Below, piece after piece: positions 34,056-43,053 of a DNA stretch of 64,000 bases; position 1 is the first letter of the stretch; each line of letters opens with the position of its first letter. Position numbers and translations under genes: made by a program. The notes below the pieces were generated by a model. It was not told where the DNA came from. It did not search any database and was given only the letters and a program-made list of their open reading frames with translations. The stretch is from Acinetobacter tjernbergiae DSM 14971 = CIP 107465 (GTDB lineage: Bacteria; Pseudomonadota; Gammaproteobacteria; Pseudomonadales; Moraxellaceae), in the NCBI RefSeq assembly GCF_000374425.1, contig NZ_KB894354.1, positions 62,001 through 126,000 of the forward strand. Reading direction: 5' to 3'.

Positions 34056-35036
34056 TTAAGCCTGTTGAATTCCTGCAACGACCCAATCTTGTTGCGAACC
34101 AGCAGGTTTAACAAAATGCCAAATCTCTGTAAAAGGCTGTGGCAAGCTATTCAAATCTTCGCTCACTGTACCTGTAAAACGAACGCTCACAACATACTGA
34201 TCATTTTCAGTTGTGCTTTCTACAACCATCGCATTCAGATTGCTAAATTCAGCAACGTCTTGGTCTTGGTTCGCCATAATGTCACTGTACATAGATGCAT
34301 AAAGTTCAGGGGTCAAGTAACGACGAATCTCTTCGATATTGCTTGCACTGTTTACCGATTGAATATGGTTAAAACGTTGACGTGCAACACGTAGAAATGC
34401 AGCAGGTTCAGTACCATCTGGTAACTGATTGCCATTACTCATTGATGCACCGCCAAATGGTGCTTGGGGAGTAGCCGTACCGCCACCGACTGATTGACCA
34501 AAGATATTGGTATTGTCAGCTGTTGAAGATGTATTTTGGCGACCAAAATTATTTTGAGCACTGTTATTTGGTGCATAAGGATTGTTCGCTGCGACTTTTT
34601 GCTTACCGCTGAATTTACGGAAAATAAAGAAAGCGCCACCTGCGATCAGTAATAACCAGATCCAAGTTGGGATTCCACCTTTTTTCTCTTCCTGTTGAGC
34701 TTGCTGAGCAGCTTGAGCATTTGTCGTTTGTTGCTCGGTTGCTGTTGGATTATGTGGTTTATCATCAGCCAATGCATTTGCTGCAATAGCACCAACGGCA
34801 GCACCTGCCACACCTGCTGCAACCATTGAACCGACACCTGGACCTGATTTTTGAGGTGCAGTTTGTTGTGGAGCAGGCGTAACTTGACGTGGTTGTTGAG
34901 CTGGTTGACTCGCTGAGCTAGATCTACTCATGCCGTGGCTTTTTCCGCCACCTGCACGCTTTGCTTCCGCTAGCGGTGCAGCAACTAAAGTTGCCATTAA
35001 AAGAGCTGCCATCAAGCCACGCTGGTGTACTTGCAT
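34056..35036 (-). CDS. TIM44-like domain membrane protein
   Basis: 326 residues: a signal-like N-terminus (MQVHQRGLMAALLMATLVAAPLAEA), a low-complexity Ser/Gln/Pro/Ala segment, a Gly/Ala-rich hydrophobic stretch (GSMVAAGVAGAAVGAIAANALA), a clear transmembrane helix near residues 122-140 (IPTWIWLLLIAGGAFFIFRKF), an Asn-rich linker, and a C-terminal TIM44-like domain over about 205-325 (FLRVARQRFNHIQS ... PFTEIWHFVKPAGSQQDWVVAGIQQ). The TIM44-like domain is NTF2-like and binds other proteins or lipids; the role of bacterial members is unclear. Monocistronic with its own terminator. Confidence 0.85.
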   Translation of the reverse strand: MQVHQRGLMAALLMATLVAAPLAEAKRAGGGKSHGMSRSSSASQPAQQPRQVTPAPQQTAPQKSGPGVGSMVAAGVAGAAVGAIAANALADDKPHNPTATEQQTTNAQAAQQAQQEEKKGGIPTWIWLLLIAGGAFFIFRKFSGKQKVAANNPYAPNNSAQNNFGRQNTSSTADNTNIFGQSVGGGTATPQAPFGGASMSNGNQLPDGTEPAAFLRVARQRFNHIQSVNSASNIEEIRRYLTPELYASMYSDIMANQDQDVAEFSNLNAMVVESTTENDQYVVSVRFTGTVSEDLNSLPQPFTEIWHFVKPAGSQQDWVVAGIQQA

Positions 35037-35118
35037 CGAAAATTCCTATTTAAATCCAATTTGTAAGTGTATTTATGCAGGCATTCACCTGTAATTTCAA
35101 CTATAAAAATATGTTTTT

Positions 35119-36507
35119 TTATATCAATTCGTCACTCAATTGCATCGCTTCAGTAAGTGCTTCATGCAAGCGTGCAACAGCAATAATTTGAACACCTTCT
35201 ACCGATTTTTGAGGTGCATTGCCTCTAGGTAAAATGACATATTTAAAGCCATGCTTTGCTGCTTCCTTTAAGCGTTCTTGACCATTCGGTACAGGTCTAA
35301 TCTCTCCAGACAGCCCAACCTCACCAAAAACAGCCAATTGTTGTGGTAAGGCTTTGCCTCGTAAACTCGAAGCACAAGCCAATAAAACTGCCAGATCAGA
35401 GCCAGTTTCGGTAATCTTTAAACCACCCACCACATTGACATAGACGTCTTGTCCTGAAGTTTGTACACCACCATGACGATGCATCACTGCAAGTAACATA
35501 TTCAAACGGTTCTGCTCTAAACCTAGTGCCACTCGACGTGGTTGCCCATGTGCATCATCGACTAAGGCTTGAACTTCGACGAGGAGGGGGCGTGTCCCTT
35601 CACGGCTGATCATGACAATTGAACCTGGAATGGCTTCATCATAACGACTCAGGAAAATTGCAGATGGATTGGCAACTTCACGTAGACCTTTATCGGTCAT
35701 TGCAAAGACACCGAGTTCATTGACTGCACCAAAACGGTTCTTTACTGCACGAATCATGCGATAACGAGAGTCGGATTGCCCTTCAAAGTAAAGAACACAA
35801 TCGACCATATGTTCTAAAACTCGTGGGCCAGCTAGCGCGCCTTCTTTGGTGACATGACCGACTAGAAATAGGGCGGTACCACTGTTTTTTGCGAAACGGG
35901 TGAGTAGGGCAGCAGATTCGCGGATTTGTGAAACACCACCTGGTGCAGATTGTAAAGTTTCAGTATAAAGCGTTTGAATCGAATCCAGAATTGCGACCGC
36001 AGGACGCACTTGTGCCAAAACCTCACAAATACGTTCGACACAGGTTTCAGCCATGACTTTTAATTGGTCTGTTGGTAGGTCTAGGCGTTGTGCGCGTAAG
36101 GCAACCTGTGAAAGAGATTCTTCACCTGTGACATAAAGTGCTGAACTTTTTTTACTTGCCATATGTGTGGCAGTTTGTAATAAAATTGTTGATTTACCGA
36201 TACCTGGGTCACCACCAATCAAAACAACTGAACCTGTAACTAAGCCTCCACCCAGTACACGATCAAACTCACTAATACCTGTTTGTAGGCGAGTTTCATT
36301 TGAGACAGAGATTTGATTGAGCGTCGTAATATTGGCAACTTCTCCCGCATATCCACCTACTTTAGGGCGCGCTCGGTGCGAGATACTTGGCTCTAATCGT
36401 ACTTCCGTTAAGCTATTCCATTCACCACATTCTGAACATTGACCTGCCCATTTAGAGTGATCTGCGCCACATTGTTCACAACGATAAACTGTTTTAACTT
36501 TGCTCAT
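35119..36507 (-). CDS. radA: DNA repair protein RadA
   Basis: ATP-dependent branch-migration protein in homologous recombination, also important in natural transformation. 462 residues: a C4 zinc finger (C10, C13, C24, C27), a RecA-like ATPase with Walker A GGDPGIGKST (98-107), Walker B VAILDSIQTLYT, the RadA-specific KNRFG motif, and a C-terminal Lon-protease-like domain (VGGLKITETGSDLAVLLACASSLRG ... FGEVGLSGEIRPV). All key motifs are intact. Separate transcription unit, divergent from cycA. Confidence 0.97.
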   Translation of the reverse strand: MSKVKTVYRCEQCGADHSKWAGQCSECGEWNSLTEVRLEPSISHRARPKVGGYAGEVANITTLNQISVSNETRLQTGISEFDRVLGGGLVTGSVVLIGGDPGIGKSTILLQTATHMASKKSSALYVTGEESLSQVALRAQRLDLPTDQLKVMAETCVERICEVLAQVRPAVAILDSIQTLYTETLQSAPGGVSQIRESAALLTRFAKNSGTALFLVGHVTKEGALAGPRVLEHMVDCVLYFEGQSDSRYRMIRAVKNRFGAVNELGVFAMTDKGLREVANPSAIFLSRYDEAIPGSIVMISREGTRPLLVEVQALVDDAHGQPRRVALGLEQNRLNMLLAVMHRHGGVQTSGQDVYVNVVGGLKITETGSDLAVLLACASSLRGKALPQQLAVFGEVGLSGEIRPVPNGQERLKEAAKHGFKYVILPRGNAPQKSVEGVQIIAVARLHEALTEAMQLSDELI

Positions 36508-36798
36508 ATTTACTCGTAAAAGATATGTGATAGATCAATTAAATTTTGACCAAATCAAGTTGCAGAAAATCTGAAATACAAATTTTATCTATAACTGTCG
36601 CCAAAGTTGATTTTGGCACGTAAACTGCTAATTACAAGGAATAGTATATTGAGGTTTATAAAACAGGAAAACATGATTAAAAATGCAACTAAAAAGCGTT
36701 GAAATTTCAAAAAAGTGATCAAAAGCCGAAAAAACTTTTTCTATTGTTAGATTTTTAGGCTAATTTTGTGACATAAAACTCGAGAGTTGAATATAACA

Positions 36799-38211
36799 AT
36801 GTCAAATGATTTTACTGGTTCACCAAATGAAAATGGTGAGCTGCATCGTAGCCTTTCCAATCGACATTTACAGTTGATTGCGATTGGTGGAGCAATCGGA
36901 ACGGGATTGTTCATGGGGTCAGGCAAAACCATTAGTTTGGCTGGACCATCGATTTTATTCATTTATGGCTTAATTGGTGTGATGGTATTTTTCGTCATGC
37001 GTGCCTTAGGCGAATTACTTCTATCTAATTTACACTATAAATCTTTTATTGATTTATCCACTGATTTAATCGGTCCATGGGCGGGTTATTTTGTTGGTTG
37101 GACCTATTGGCTATGTTGGGTCACGATTGGTATCGCGGACTTGTCTGCCATTATTTACTATCTTGAATTTTTCAATGGTGGTGAGTCATTTACCCCAATG
37201 GGCGGATTGCTGATCAGTACCATTGCCATTTTATTTGTACTTGGGTTGAACCTTGTGACAGTAAAATTATTTGGTGAGATGGAATTTTGGTTTGCAATGG
37301 TCAAAATCACAGCCATTATTGTCTTGATTGCAGTTGGCTTATGGATGATCTTTACTGGATTCACTAATGCTGCTGGTACAACAGCAAGTATTAGCAACCT
37401 GTGGACACATGGCGGATTTTTCCCTAAAGGTTTAGATGGCTTCTTAGCGGGCTTCCAAATTGCAATTTTCGCCTTTGTGGGTGTGGAGCTTGTCGGTACA
37501 ACTGCTGCTGAAACACAAGATCCAAAACGTAATTTACCAAAAGCGATTAACTCAATTCCAATTCGTATTATTATTTTCTATGTATTGGCATTGTTTGTCG
37601 TCATGTGTGTTACACCGTGGGATCAAATTAATCCTAAAGTCAGTCCATTTGTAAATATCTTCTCACAAGCGGGTATTGCTTCTGCTGCGATTATTATGAA
37701 TTTGGTGGTGCTATCTTCGGTCATGTCATCAATGAATAGTGGTGTATTCTCGACTAGCCGTATGTTGTTTGGTTTATCAACGGATAAGCAAGCACCGAAG
37801 TTATTCGGAAAACTTTCTAAATCTGCTGTTCCTGCAAAAGCGTTGATTTTCTCAGCGGTTTGTATCTTTATTGGTGCATTTGTACAATTTGTTTATAAAG
37901 TAAAAACAGGAACTAACGATGAAGTGACTGCATTTACTTTAGCGACAACATTATCAACGATCCTGTTTATTTGTGTGTGGATCGTGATTATGTGGAGTTA
38001 TATTAACTACCGCAAAAACCGTCCTGAATTGCATGCACAGTCTACCTTTAAACTTCCTGGTGGCGTAGTTACATGTTGGGTGGTCATTGCATTCTTCCTT
38101 GCAACGATTTACTTCCTTGCATTGGATGAAACAACTTTAGAATCATTAAAAGTGAGCCCAATTTGGTTTATCATTTTAGCGATTGGCTATTTCTTTGCGA
38201 AAAAGAAATAA
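36799..38211 (+). CDS. cycA: D-serine/D-alanine/glycine permease CycA
   Basis: Amino acid/proton symporter of the APC superfamily. The ATG at 36799 gives 470 residues with 12 predicted helices; a TTG four codons upstream is less likely. The sequence closely follows E. coli CycA: SLSNRHLQLIAIGGAIGTGLFMGSGKTISLAGPSI, MRALGELLLSNLHYKSF, GPWAGYFVGWTYWLCWV, GFQIAIFAFVGVELVGTTAAE, and NSGVFSTSRMLFGLS. It imports glycine, D-alanine, D-serine and D-cycloserine in E. coli. Monocistronic, with a strong terminator at 38231-38261. Confidence 0.9.
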   Translation: MSNDFTGSPNENGELHRSLSNRHLQLIAIGGAIGTGLFMGSGKTISLAGPSILFIYGLIGVMVFFVMRALGELLLSNLHYKSFIDLSTDLIGPWAGYFVGWTYWLCWVTIGIADLSAIIYYLEFFNGGESFTPMGGLLISTIAILFVLGLNLVTVKLFGEMEFWFAMVKITAIIVLIAVGLWMIFTGFTNAAGTTASISNLWTHGGFFPKGLDGFLAGFQIAIFAFVGVELVGTTAAETQDPKRNLPKAINSIPIRIIIFYVLALFVVMCVTPWDQINPKVSPFVNIFSQAGIASAAIIMNLVVLSSVMSSMNSGVFSTSRMLFGLSTDKQAPKLFGKLSKSAVPAKALIFSAVCIFIGAFVQFVYKVKTGTNDEVTAFTLATTLSTILFICVWIVIMWSYINYRKNRPELHAQSTFKLPGGVVTCWVVIAFFLATIYFLALDETTLESLKVSPIWFIILAIGYFFAKKK

Positions 38212-38230
38212 GCTAGACGAGTTTGAATGA

Positions 38231-38261
38231 AAAAAACGCCAGCATAAGTTGGCGTTTTTTT
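38231..38261 (+). terminator. Terminator after cycA
   Basis: AAAAAACGCCA pairs with TGGCGTTTTTT around an eight-base loop; T-run follows. Confidence 0.88.
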
Positions 38262-38329
38262 ATGTTTAGACTTTAGCCTGTGGGTTGATCACGCTATACT
38301 GCTGCGAATTGTAAAAGTTAGGTGCTCAG

Positions 38330-38542
38330 ATGCGTCAAGTCATTTGTTCGATCGGTTTATTACTGAGTAGTGTGGTACTCACTGCATGTGGTCAGTCAGG
38401 CATGTTGCAATTACCCTCTAATCAGGATCACGATAAGCGTGCAAAATACCTGCTTTATAAAAATGAAGCATCCAAAGCAGAAGCCTCACCTGATCTAAAG
38501 TCAGAACGCCAAGTTACATCATCACCGACCACCTCACCTTAA
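38330..38542 (+). CDS. lptM: Small lipoprotein LptM (LppL/YifL family)
   Basis: A 70-residue lipoprotein with a signal peptide and lipobox LTAC (acylated Cys at about residue 20), then GQSGMLQLPSN, the short conserved segment of LptM, and a low-complexity Ser/Pro tail. In enterobacteria LptM helps the LptD-LptE translocon mature. Its position directly upstream of lysA, with only 22 bases between, is the arrangement seen in many gammaproteobacteria. Probably co-transcribed with lysA and dapF. Confidence 0.8.
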   Translation: MRQVICSIGLLLSSVVLTACGQSGMLQLPSNQDHDKRAKYLLYKNEASKAEASPDLKSERQVTSSPTTSP

Positions 38543-38564
38543 GTTTGTAAATAAGGACATCTTC

Positions 38565-39815
38565 ATGAGTTTCACTCGCATTAATGGAGTATTGCATGCT
38601 GAGCAATGTTCATTAGATCAGCTCGCACAGCAATTTGGCACACCTTTATATGTTTACTCAAAAGCAACTTTTGAAAAGCATTATTTAGATATGCATCGTG
38701 CCTTTGATTTTATTGATCATCAAATCTGTTTTGCGGTGAAGTCAAACTCAAATATCGCTGTTTTAAATGTCTTGGCAAAACTTGGTGCAGGTTTTGATAT
38801 TGTGACGGGTGGTGAACTCGCTCGTGTACTTGCAGCAGGTGGTGAGCCATCAAAAATTGTGTTCTCTGGTTTAGGTAAATCAGAAGCAGATATTGAAAAA
38901 GCATTAACTGTCGGCATTGCGTGTTTCAATGTTGAATCTTATGCTGAGCTTGATCGCATTCAAAAAGTAGCCGCAAAATTAGGCAAAAAAGCCCCGATTT
39001 CTTTACGTGTAAATCCAGATGTAGATGCTAAAACTCATCCTTATATTTCAACAGGATTGAAAGAAAATAAGTTTGGTATTCCAAGTGATACGGTGAATGA
39101 AACGTATCAATATGCTGCTTCATTACCGAACCTAGAGATCGTCGGAATTGACTGTCATATCGGTTCTCAATTGACAGAAACCAAGCCATTTGTTGATGCA
39201 CTTGATCGTGTCATTTTGATGATCGAAGAATTGAAAAACTTAGGCATTACCCTCAAACATATTGATATTGGTGGTGGTTTAGGTGTTCGCTATAAAGACG
39301 AGACTCCTCCAAGCGTTGCTGAATATGCCAATGCCATGCGTCCAGCTTTAGAAAAGTTAGGCTTGAAAGTATATATGGAGCCAGGGCGTAGTATTTCAGC
39401 TAATGCGGGTGCTTTATTAACCAAAGTTGATTTATTAAAACCAACCAATCACCGTAACTTTGCCATCATTGATGCGGCGATGAATGACTTAATTCGTCCC
39501 GCTTTATATGAAGCTTGGATGGATATTCAATCTGTGAATCCAAAGCATGATGTTGAAGTTAAAACATGGGATTTAGTCGGTGCAATCTGCGAAACAGGCG
39601 ATTTCTTGGGTAAAGAGCGTGATTTGGCACTTCAGGAAAATGATGTATTAGCTGTGTTGGGCGCAGGTGCTTACGGTTTTGTGATGAGCTCGAACTATAA
39701 TACCCGTGGTCGTGCTGCTGAAGTTATGGTCAATGGTGATCAAGCCTATTTAATTCGTGAGCGTGAAACCATAGAATCACTTTGGGAAAGAGAGCGTTTG
39801 TTGCCTGAGGAGTAA
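38565..39815 (+). CDS. lysA: Diaminopimelate decarboxylase LysA
   Basis: PLP enzyme catalysing the last step of lysine biosynthesis, meso-diaminopimelate to lysine. 416 residues, type III-fold barrel plus C-terminal beta domain. The PLP lysine is K59 in CFAVKSNSN. Other conserved blocks are GFDIVTGGELARVL, GIDCHIGSQLTE, DIGGGLGVRY, EPGRSISANAG and CETGDFLGKER, the latter containing the cross-subunit catalytic Cys. An AAGGACA ribosome site precedes the ATG. dapF follows after six bases. Confidence 0.97.
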   Translation: MSFTRINGVLHAEQCSLDQLAQQFGTPLYVYSKATFEKHYLDMHRAFDFIDHQICFAVKSNSNIAVLNVLAKLGAGFDIVTGGELARVLAAGGEPSKIVFSGLGKSEADIEKALTVGIACFNVESYAELDRIQKVAAKLGKKAPISLRVNPDVDAKTHPYISTGLKENKFGIPSDTVNETYQYAASLPNLEIVGIDCHIGSQLTETKPFVDALDRVILMIEELKNLGITLKHIDIGGGLGVRYKDETPPSVAEYANAMRPALEKLGLKVYMEPGRSISANAGALLTKVDLLKPTNHRNFAIIDAAMNDLIRPALYEAWMDIQSVNPKHDVEVKTWDLVGAICETGDFLGKERDLALQENDVLAVLGAGAYGFVMSSNYNTRGRAAEVMVNGDQAYLIRERETIESLWERERLLPEE

Positions 39816-39821
39816 ATTGGG

Positions 39822-40676
39822 ATGTATTTAGAATTTACCAAAATGCATGGTTTAGGGAATGACTTTATGGTTGTTGACCTGATTACCCAGCGAGCTTATT
39901 TAGATACATTGACGATTCAACGCTTAGCTGATCGTCATTTTGGTGTGGGTTTCGATCAACTTTTGATTGTTGAACCACCTGATTTTCCAGATGTAGATTT
40001 TAAATATCGTATTTTTAATGCAGATGGTTCTGAAGTCGAGCAATGTGGTAATGGTGTGCGTTGTTTTGCTCGATTTGTACATGAGCGTCAACTTACTACT
40101 AAAACAAAAATTCGGGTGCAAACCAAAGCAGGGATTGTAGAGCCTGAGTTGGGTGCGAATGGTTTGGTTCGCGTTAATATGGGGCCGCCAAAGTTTCTTC
40201 CAGACGAAATTCCATTTGTCACTCAAGCACATGAAGATACTGAAGGTTTATACGCACTAGAATTGGCAGATAACCAAAGCATTAACATTGATGTAGTGAA
40301 TATGGGTAATCCTCATGCAGTTACCATCGTTCCTGATGTATTAACTGCTGATGTTGCCAATATTGGCCCACAAGTGGAATCTCATGTACGCTTTCCTGCA
40401 CGTGTCAATGCTGGTTTTATGCAAATCATTGATGAAAAGCACGTCCGTTTGCGTGTGTTTGAACGTGGTGTGGGTGAGACTTTAGCGTGTGGTACAGGGG
40501 CTTGTGCCGCAGCAGTTAGTGGTATGCGCCGTGGTTTACTTGCCAATGAAGTTGAAGTTCAGCTTGCGGGCGGTAAGTTACATATTGCTTGGCGTGAAGG
40601 TGATGTGGTGTGGATGACAGGTCCAACGACTCATGTTTACGATGCACGTTTGGATTTAAGATATTTCCAAGGGTAA
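39822..40676 (+). CDS. dapF: Diaminopimelate epimerase DapF
   Basis: Converts LL- to meso-diaminopimelate for lysine and peptidoglycan, without cofactor. 284 residues. The two catalytic cysteines are C75 ([13 protein letters not shown]) and C223 ([12 protein letters not shown]), each within the strongly conserved family motifs; [12 protein letters not shown] marks the N-terminus. It follows lysA in one operon and is followed by a terminator at 40692-40723. Confidence 0.97.
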   Translation: MYLEFTKMHGLGNDFMVVDLITQRAYLDTLTIQRLADRHFGVGFDQLLIVEPPDFPDVDFKYRIFNADGSEVEQCGNGVRCFARFVHERQLTTKTKIRVQTKAGIVEPELGANGLVRVNMGPPKFLPDEIPFVTQAHEDTEGLYALELADNQSINIDVVNMGNPHAVTIVPDVLTADVANIGPQVESHVRFPARVNAGFMQIIDEKHVRLRVFERGVGETLACGTGACAAAVSGMRRGLLANEVEVQLAGGKLHIAWREGDVVWMTGPTTHVYDARLDLRYFQG

Positions 40677-40691
40677 ATTAGATTGATCTGA

Positions 40692-40723
40692 GGGTAAAAA
40701 GTCTCAAGTTGGGCTTTTTACCC
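40692..40723 (+). terminator. Terminator after lysA-dapF
   Basis: GGGTAAAAAG / CTTTTTACCC, a 10-bp perfect stem with a 12-base loop. The T-run is partly within the stem, so efficiency is uncertain. Confidence 0.65.
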
Positions 40724-40754
40724 TTTATTTTTACAATAAGAAAATGAGAGAAAA

Positions 40755-41681
40755 ATGCAAAATAAGCTTCGTGGTGGTATTTATGGTTTATTGATCGGTG
40801 ATGCTGTTGGTGTGCCTTATGAATTTCATTTACCTGAACAACTACCTCATATTATCGATATTGATATGATTCCGCCCAAAAATTTTAGTCGAACTTATCC
40901 TGATGTTCCAATTGGCACATGGTCAGACGATGGTGCGCAAGCTTTGTGTTTATTGGCATCCTTACTTGATTGTCAGAAGTTAGAACCTGTTGATTTAATG
41001 AATCGTATTGCGAATTGGTATCAGTTTGGTTATATGACCCCCGATTATCAGGTATTTGATGTAGGTGTGCAGACGGCAACCGCTATTCGAAAATATTTAC
41101 TAGGTACGCCAGTCATGCAAGTCGCAAATGATGATGAACATGCCAATGGTAATGGTGCATTGATGAGAGTTTTACCTTTAGCATTGTGGCATCAAGGAAC
41201 AGACGAGGCATTAATTTTAGCTGCATATTTACAATCACACATTACGCATGCGCATTTACGCTCAAAAGTATGCTGTGCCTTGTATTGTTTATGGGCGAGA
41301 TATATTTTAAAAGGAATGGTGATTAATGCCGCATGGTCACATGCGGTCACTATCCTACGACAATATTATGAAAAACGACCTGATGAATTGGAGCAATTAG
41401 AATTTTTTATCCGTCCTGATGATTTAGAACGAGGGACGGGAAGTGGTTATGTTGTAGATTGCTTAAAATCAGCTTATTTAGCGCTACAAGAGCCAAATTA
41501 TCAAGCAGTGATTAAAAAAGCGATTTCTTTGGGGCGGGACACTGACACAACAGCATGTGTGGCAGGTGGATTAGCAGGACTTGCTTTTGGATATGAGGAT
41601 ATTCCTCCAGTATGGTTACAACAATTAAGAGCTAAAGAACTGGTCGAGCCTTTACTCATACAATTGATAGAAGGCTTATGA
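40755..41681 (+). CDS. ADP-ribosylglycohydrolase (DraG-like) family protein
   Basis: 308 residues. It has the dinuclear metal signatures of the family: RGGIYGLLIGDAVGVPYEF at the N-terminus, GTWSDDGAQALCLLASLL (usual form GTxTDDT), HANGNGALMRVLPLAL, and SLGRDTDTTACVAGGLAGLAFGYEDIP near the C-terminus. Members remove ADP-ribose from proteins, nucleic acids or small molecules. One conserved Thr (SDDGA for TDDT) differs, so substrate or metal geometry may too. It lies in a two-gene unit; the next gene starts one base after its stop. It might counter a modification made elsewhere in the genome. Confidence 0.85.
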   Translation: MQNKLRGGIYGLLIGDAVGVPYEFHLPEQLPHIIDIDMIPPKNFSRTYPDVPIGTWSDDGAQALCLLASLLDCQKLEPVDLMNRIANWYQFGYMTPDYQVFDVGVQTATAIRKYLLGTPVMQVANDDEHANGNGALMRVLPLALWHQGTDEALILAAYLQSHITHAHLRSKVCCALYCLWARYILKGMVINAAWSHAVTILRQYYEKRPDELEQLEFFIRPDDLERGTGSGYVVDCLKSAYLALQEPNYQAVIKKAISLGRDTDTTACVAGGLAGLAFGYEDIPPVWLQQLRAKELVEPLLIQLIEGL

Positions 41682-41682
41682 A

Positions 41683-42285
41683 ATGAATTTAGTTTTTCTC
41701 GCAGGCGCATCAGGCAATACACAATTTTGGAATCCTCTGATCGAACAGCTTCCTAATAATTATACAAAGCAAGTGATCGCTTACCCTGGTTTTCATGGTA
41801 CGGCAGCACATCCCGACATTCATAGTTTTGATGATCTGAGCAATTATGTGGTTGCACAGATTCAACAACCCTCGATCTTAATTGCGCAATCAATGGGTGG
41901 AATCTTTGCCATAGCTGCGACATTACAAAAAACAGATTTGATCAAAGGTCTCGTATTAATCGCAACTTCAGGTGGAATTAATCTAGAACGATTTAAGGTT
42001 CAAGATTGGCGTCAGCTTTATCGACAGGAATATTTGGAATCCCCTGATTGGTTTGTGACGACAAAGGTCGATTATGAGGAATTTCTATCTACAATAGAGA
42101 TAGAAACATTACTCATTTGGGGTGATCAAGATCCAGTTAGCCCAATTGAAGTTGGGCAATATTTAAATCAGATACTTAAAAAATCAAAACTTTATATTGT
42201 CGATGGTGGTGATCATGGACTGGCAAAGCAGGATGCAGATGAAGTGGCAATACAAATAAATGCTTATTTAAAAGACTCGGTATAG
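41683..42285 (+). CDS. Alpha/beta hydrolase
   Basis: A compact alpha/beta hydrolase of 200 residues. The catalytic triad is visible: nucleophile Ser in AQSMGG, acid Asp in WGDQDPVSP, and His in DGGDHGLA near the C-terminus. It starts with the usual first strand MNLVFLAGASGNTQFW. The start codon is one base after the DraG-like stop, so the two are translated together; the function is probably in the same pathway, but no substrate can be deduced. No signal peptide. Terminator at 42306-42332. Confidence 0.85.
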   Translation: MNLVFLAGASGNTQFWNPLIEQLPNNYTKQVIAYPGFHGTAAHPDIHSFDDLSNYVVAQIQQPSILIAQSMGGIFAIAATLQKTDLIKGLVLIATSGGINLERFKVQDWRQLYRQEYLESPDWFVTTKVDYEEFLSTIEIETLLIWGDQDPVSPIEVGQYLNQILKKSKLYIVDGGDHGLAKQDADEVAIQINAYLKDSV

Positions 42286-42305
42286 GTCGTTCAAACGAGT
42301 GGTCA

Positions 42306-42332
42306 GCGTGCTATGAAAAGCACGCCTTTTTT
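42306..42332 (+). terminator. Terminator between the alpha/beta hydrolase and the LysE-type gene
   Basis: GCGTGCT / AGCACGC stem with a six-base loop followed by CTTTTTT; lies between two convergent genes. Confidence 0.75.
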
Positions 42333-42340
42333 ATGATTTA

Positions 42341-42949
42341 TCACTTACTCAATGCTAGTTTCAGTGCAAACAGTATAAAAATACTGCCAGTGATACGATC
42401 CATATATTGAATAAATTTCGGTTGCTTTAAATAGGCTGCAATAGATTGCATGGCAACAATCAAGAAAATTGACCATATAAATCCAATCAATACATGGATC
42501 AGTACCAGCCCCATTGTCCAAACAACAGGTGAAGCAGTATGGGGGATGAATTGTGGCAAGAATGAAATATAAAAAATGCCGACTTTGGGATTGAGTAAGT
42601 TGCCCCACAAGCCTTTCATAAACCAGTTCTGCGTTGCGGCTGATTCATTCAACCCCGCAAGTTGTGTACGAGGTTTTAAAATAAGATTGAATCCTAGCCA
42701 AGTCAGGTATGCTGCACCCATCCACTTCAACGCATTAAAAGCAAGATCAGAAGTCATCAATAATGCGCCTAAACCACAAGCGACAATAATGCCCCAAACA
42801 ATACAGCCTAAGTTAATTCCTAATGCTGCTTGAAAGGCTTTAATTTTCCCTTCTATTGTTGCTGTGCGAATGATGAGTGTTGTGTCTAGGCCAGGTGTCA
42901 GCGTAAGAAGTGTAATTGCGATTAGATAGGAGATAAGCATCATTGACAT
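42341..42949 (-). CDS. LysE/RhtB-family amino acid exporter
   Basis: 202-residue inner-membrane protein with six helices. It has the family N-terminus (ISYLIAITLLTLTPGLDTTLIIRTA, including the conserved PGxD) and GINLGCIVWGIIVACGLGALL, WMGAAYLTWLGFNLI, and NLLNPKVGIFYISFLPQFI. Members export amino acids or homoserine lactones. The substrate is unknown. Convergent with the DraG/hydrolase unit and divergent from xerC. Confidence 0.88.
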   Translation of the reverse strand: MSMMLISYLIAITLLTLTPGLDTTLIIRTATIEGKIKAFQAALGINLGCIVWGIIVACGLGALLMTSDLAFNALKWMGAAYLTWLGFNLILKPRTQLAGLNESAATQNWFMKGLWGNLLNPKVGIFYISFLPQFIPHTASPVVWTMGLVLIHVLIGFIWSIFLIVAMQSIAAYLKQPKFIQYMDRITGSIFILFALKLALSK

Positions 42950-43053
42950 TGTAAGAAGAGCGACTTAAAACTTGAAATGTATTGTATTACATAGACAGAG
43001 ATTTTCCGAAACTTGTTTAATTCTATAAAGGGAAAAATTTGTTAGACTGAGTA

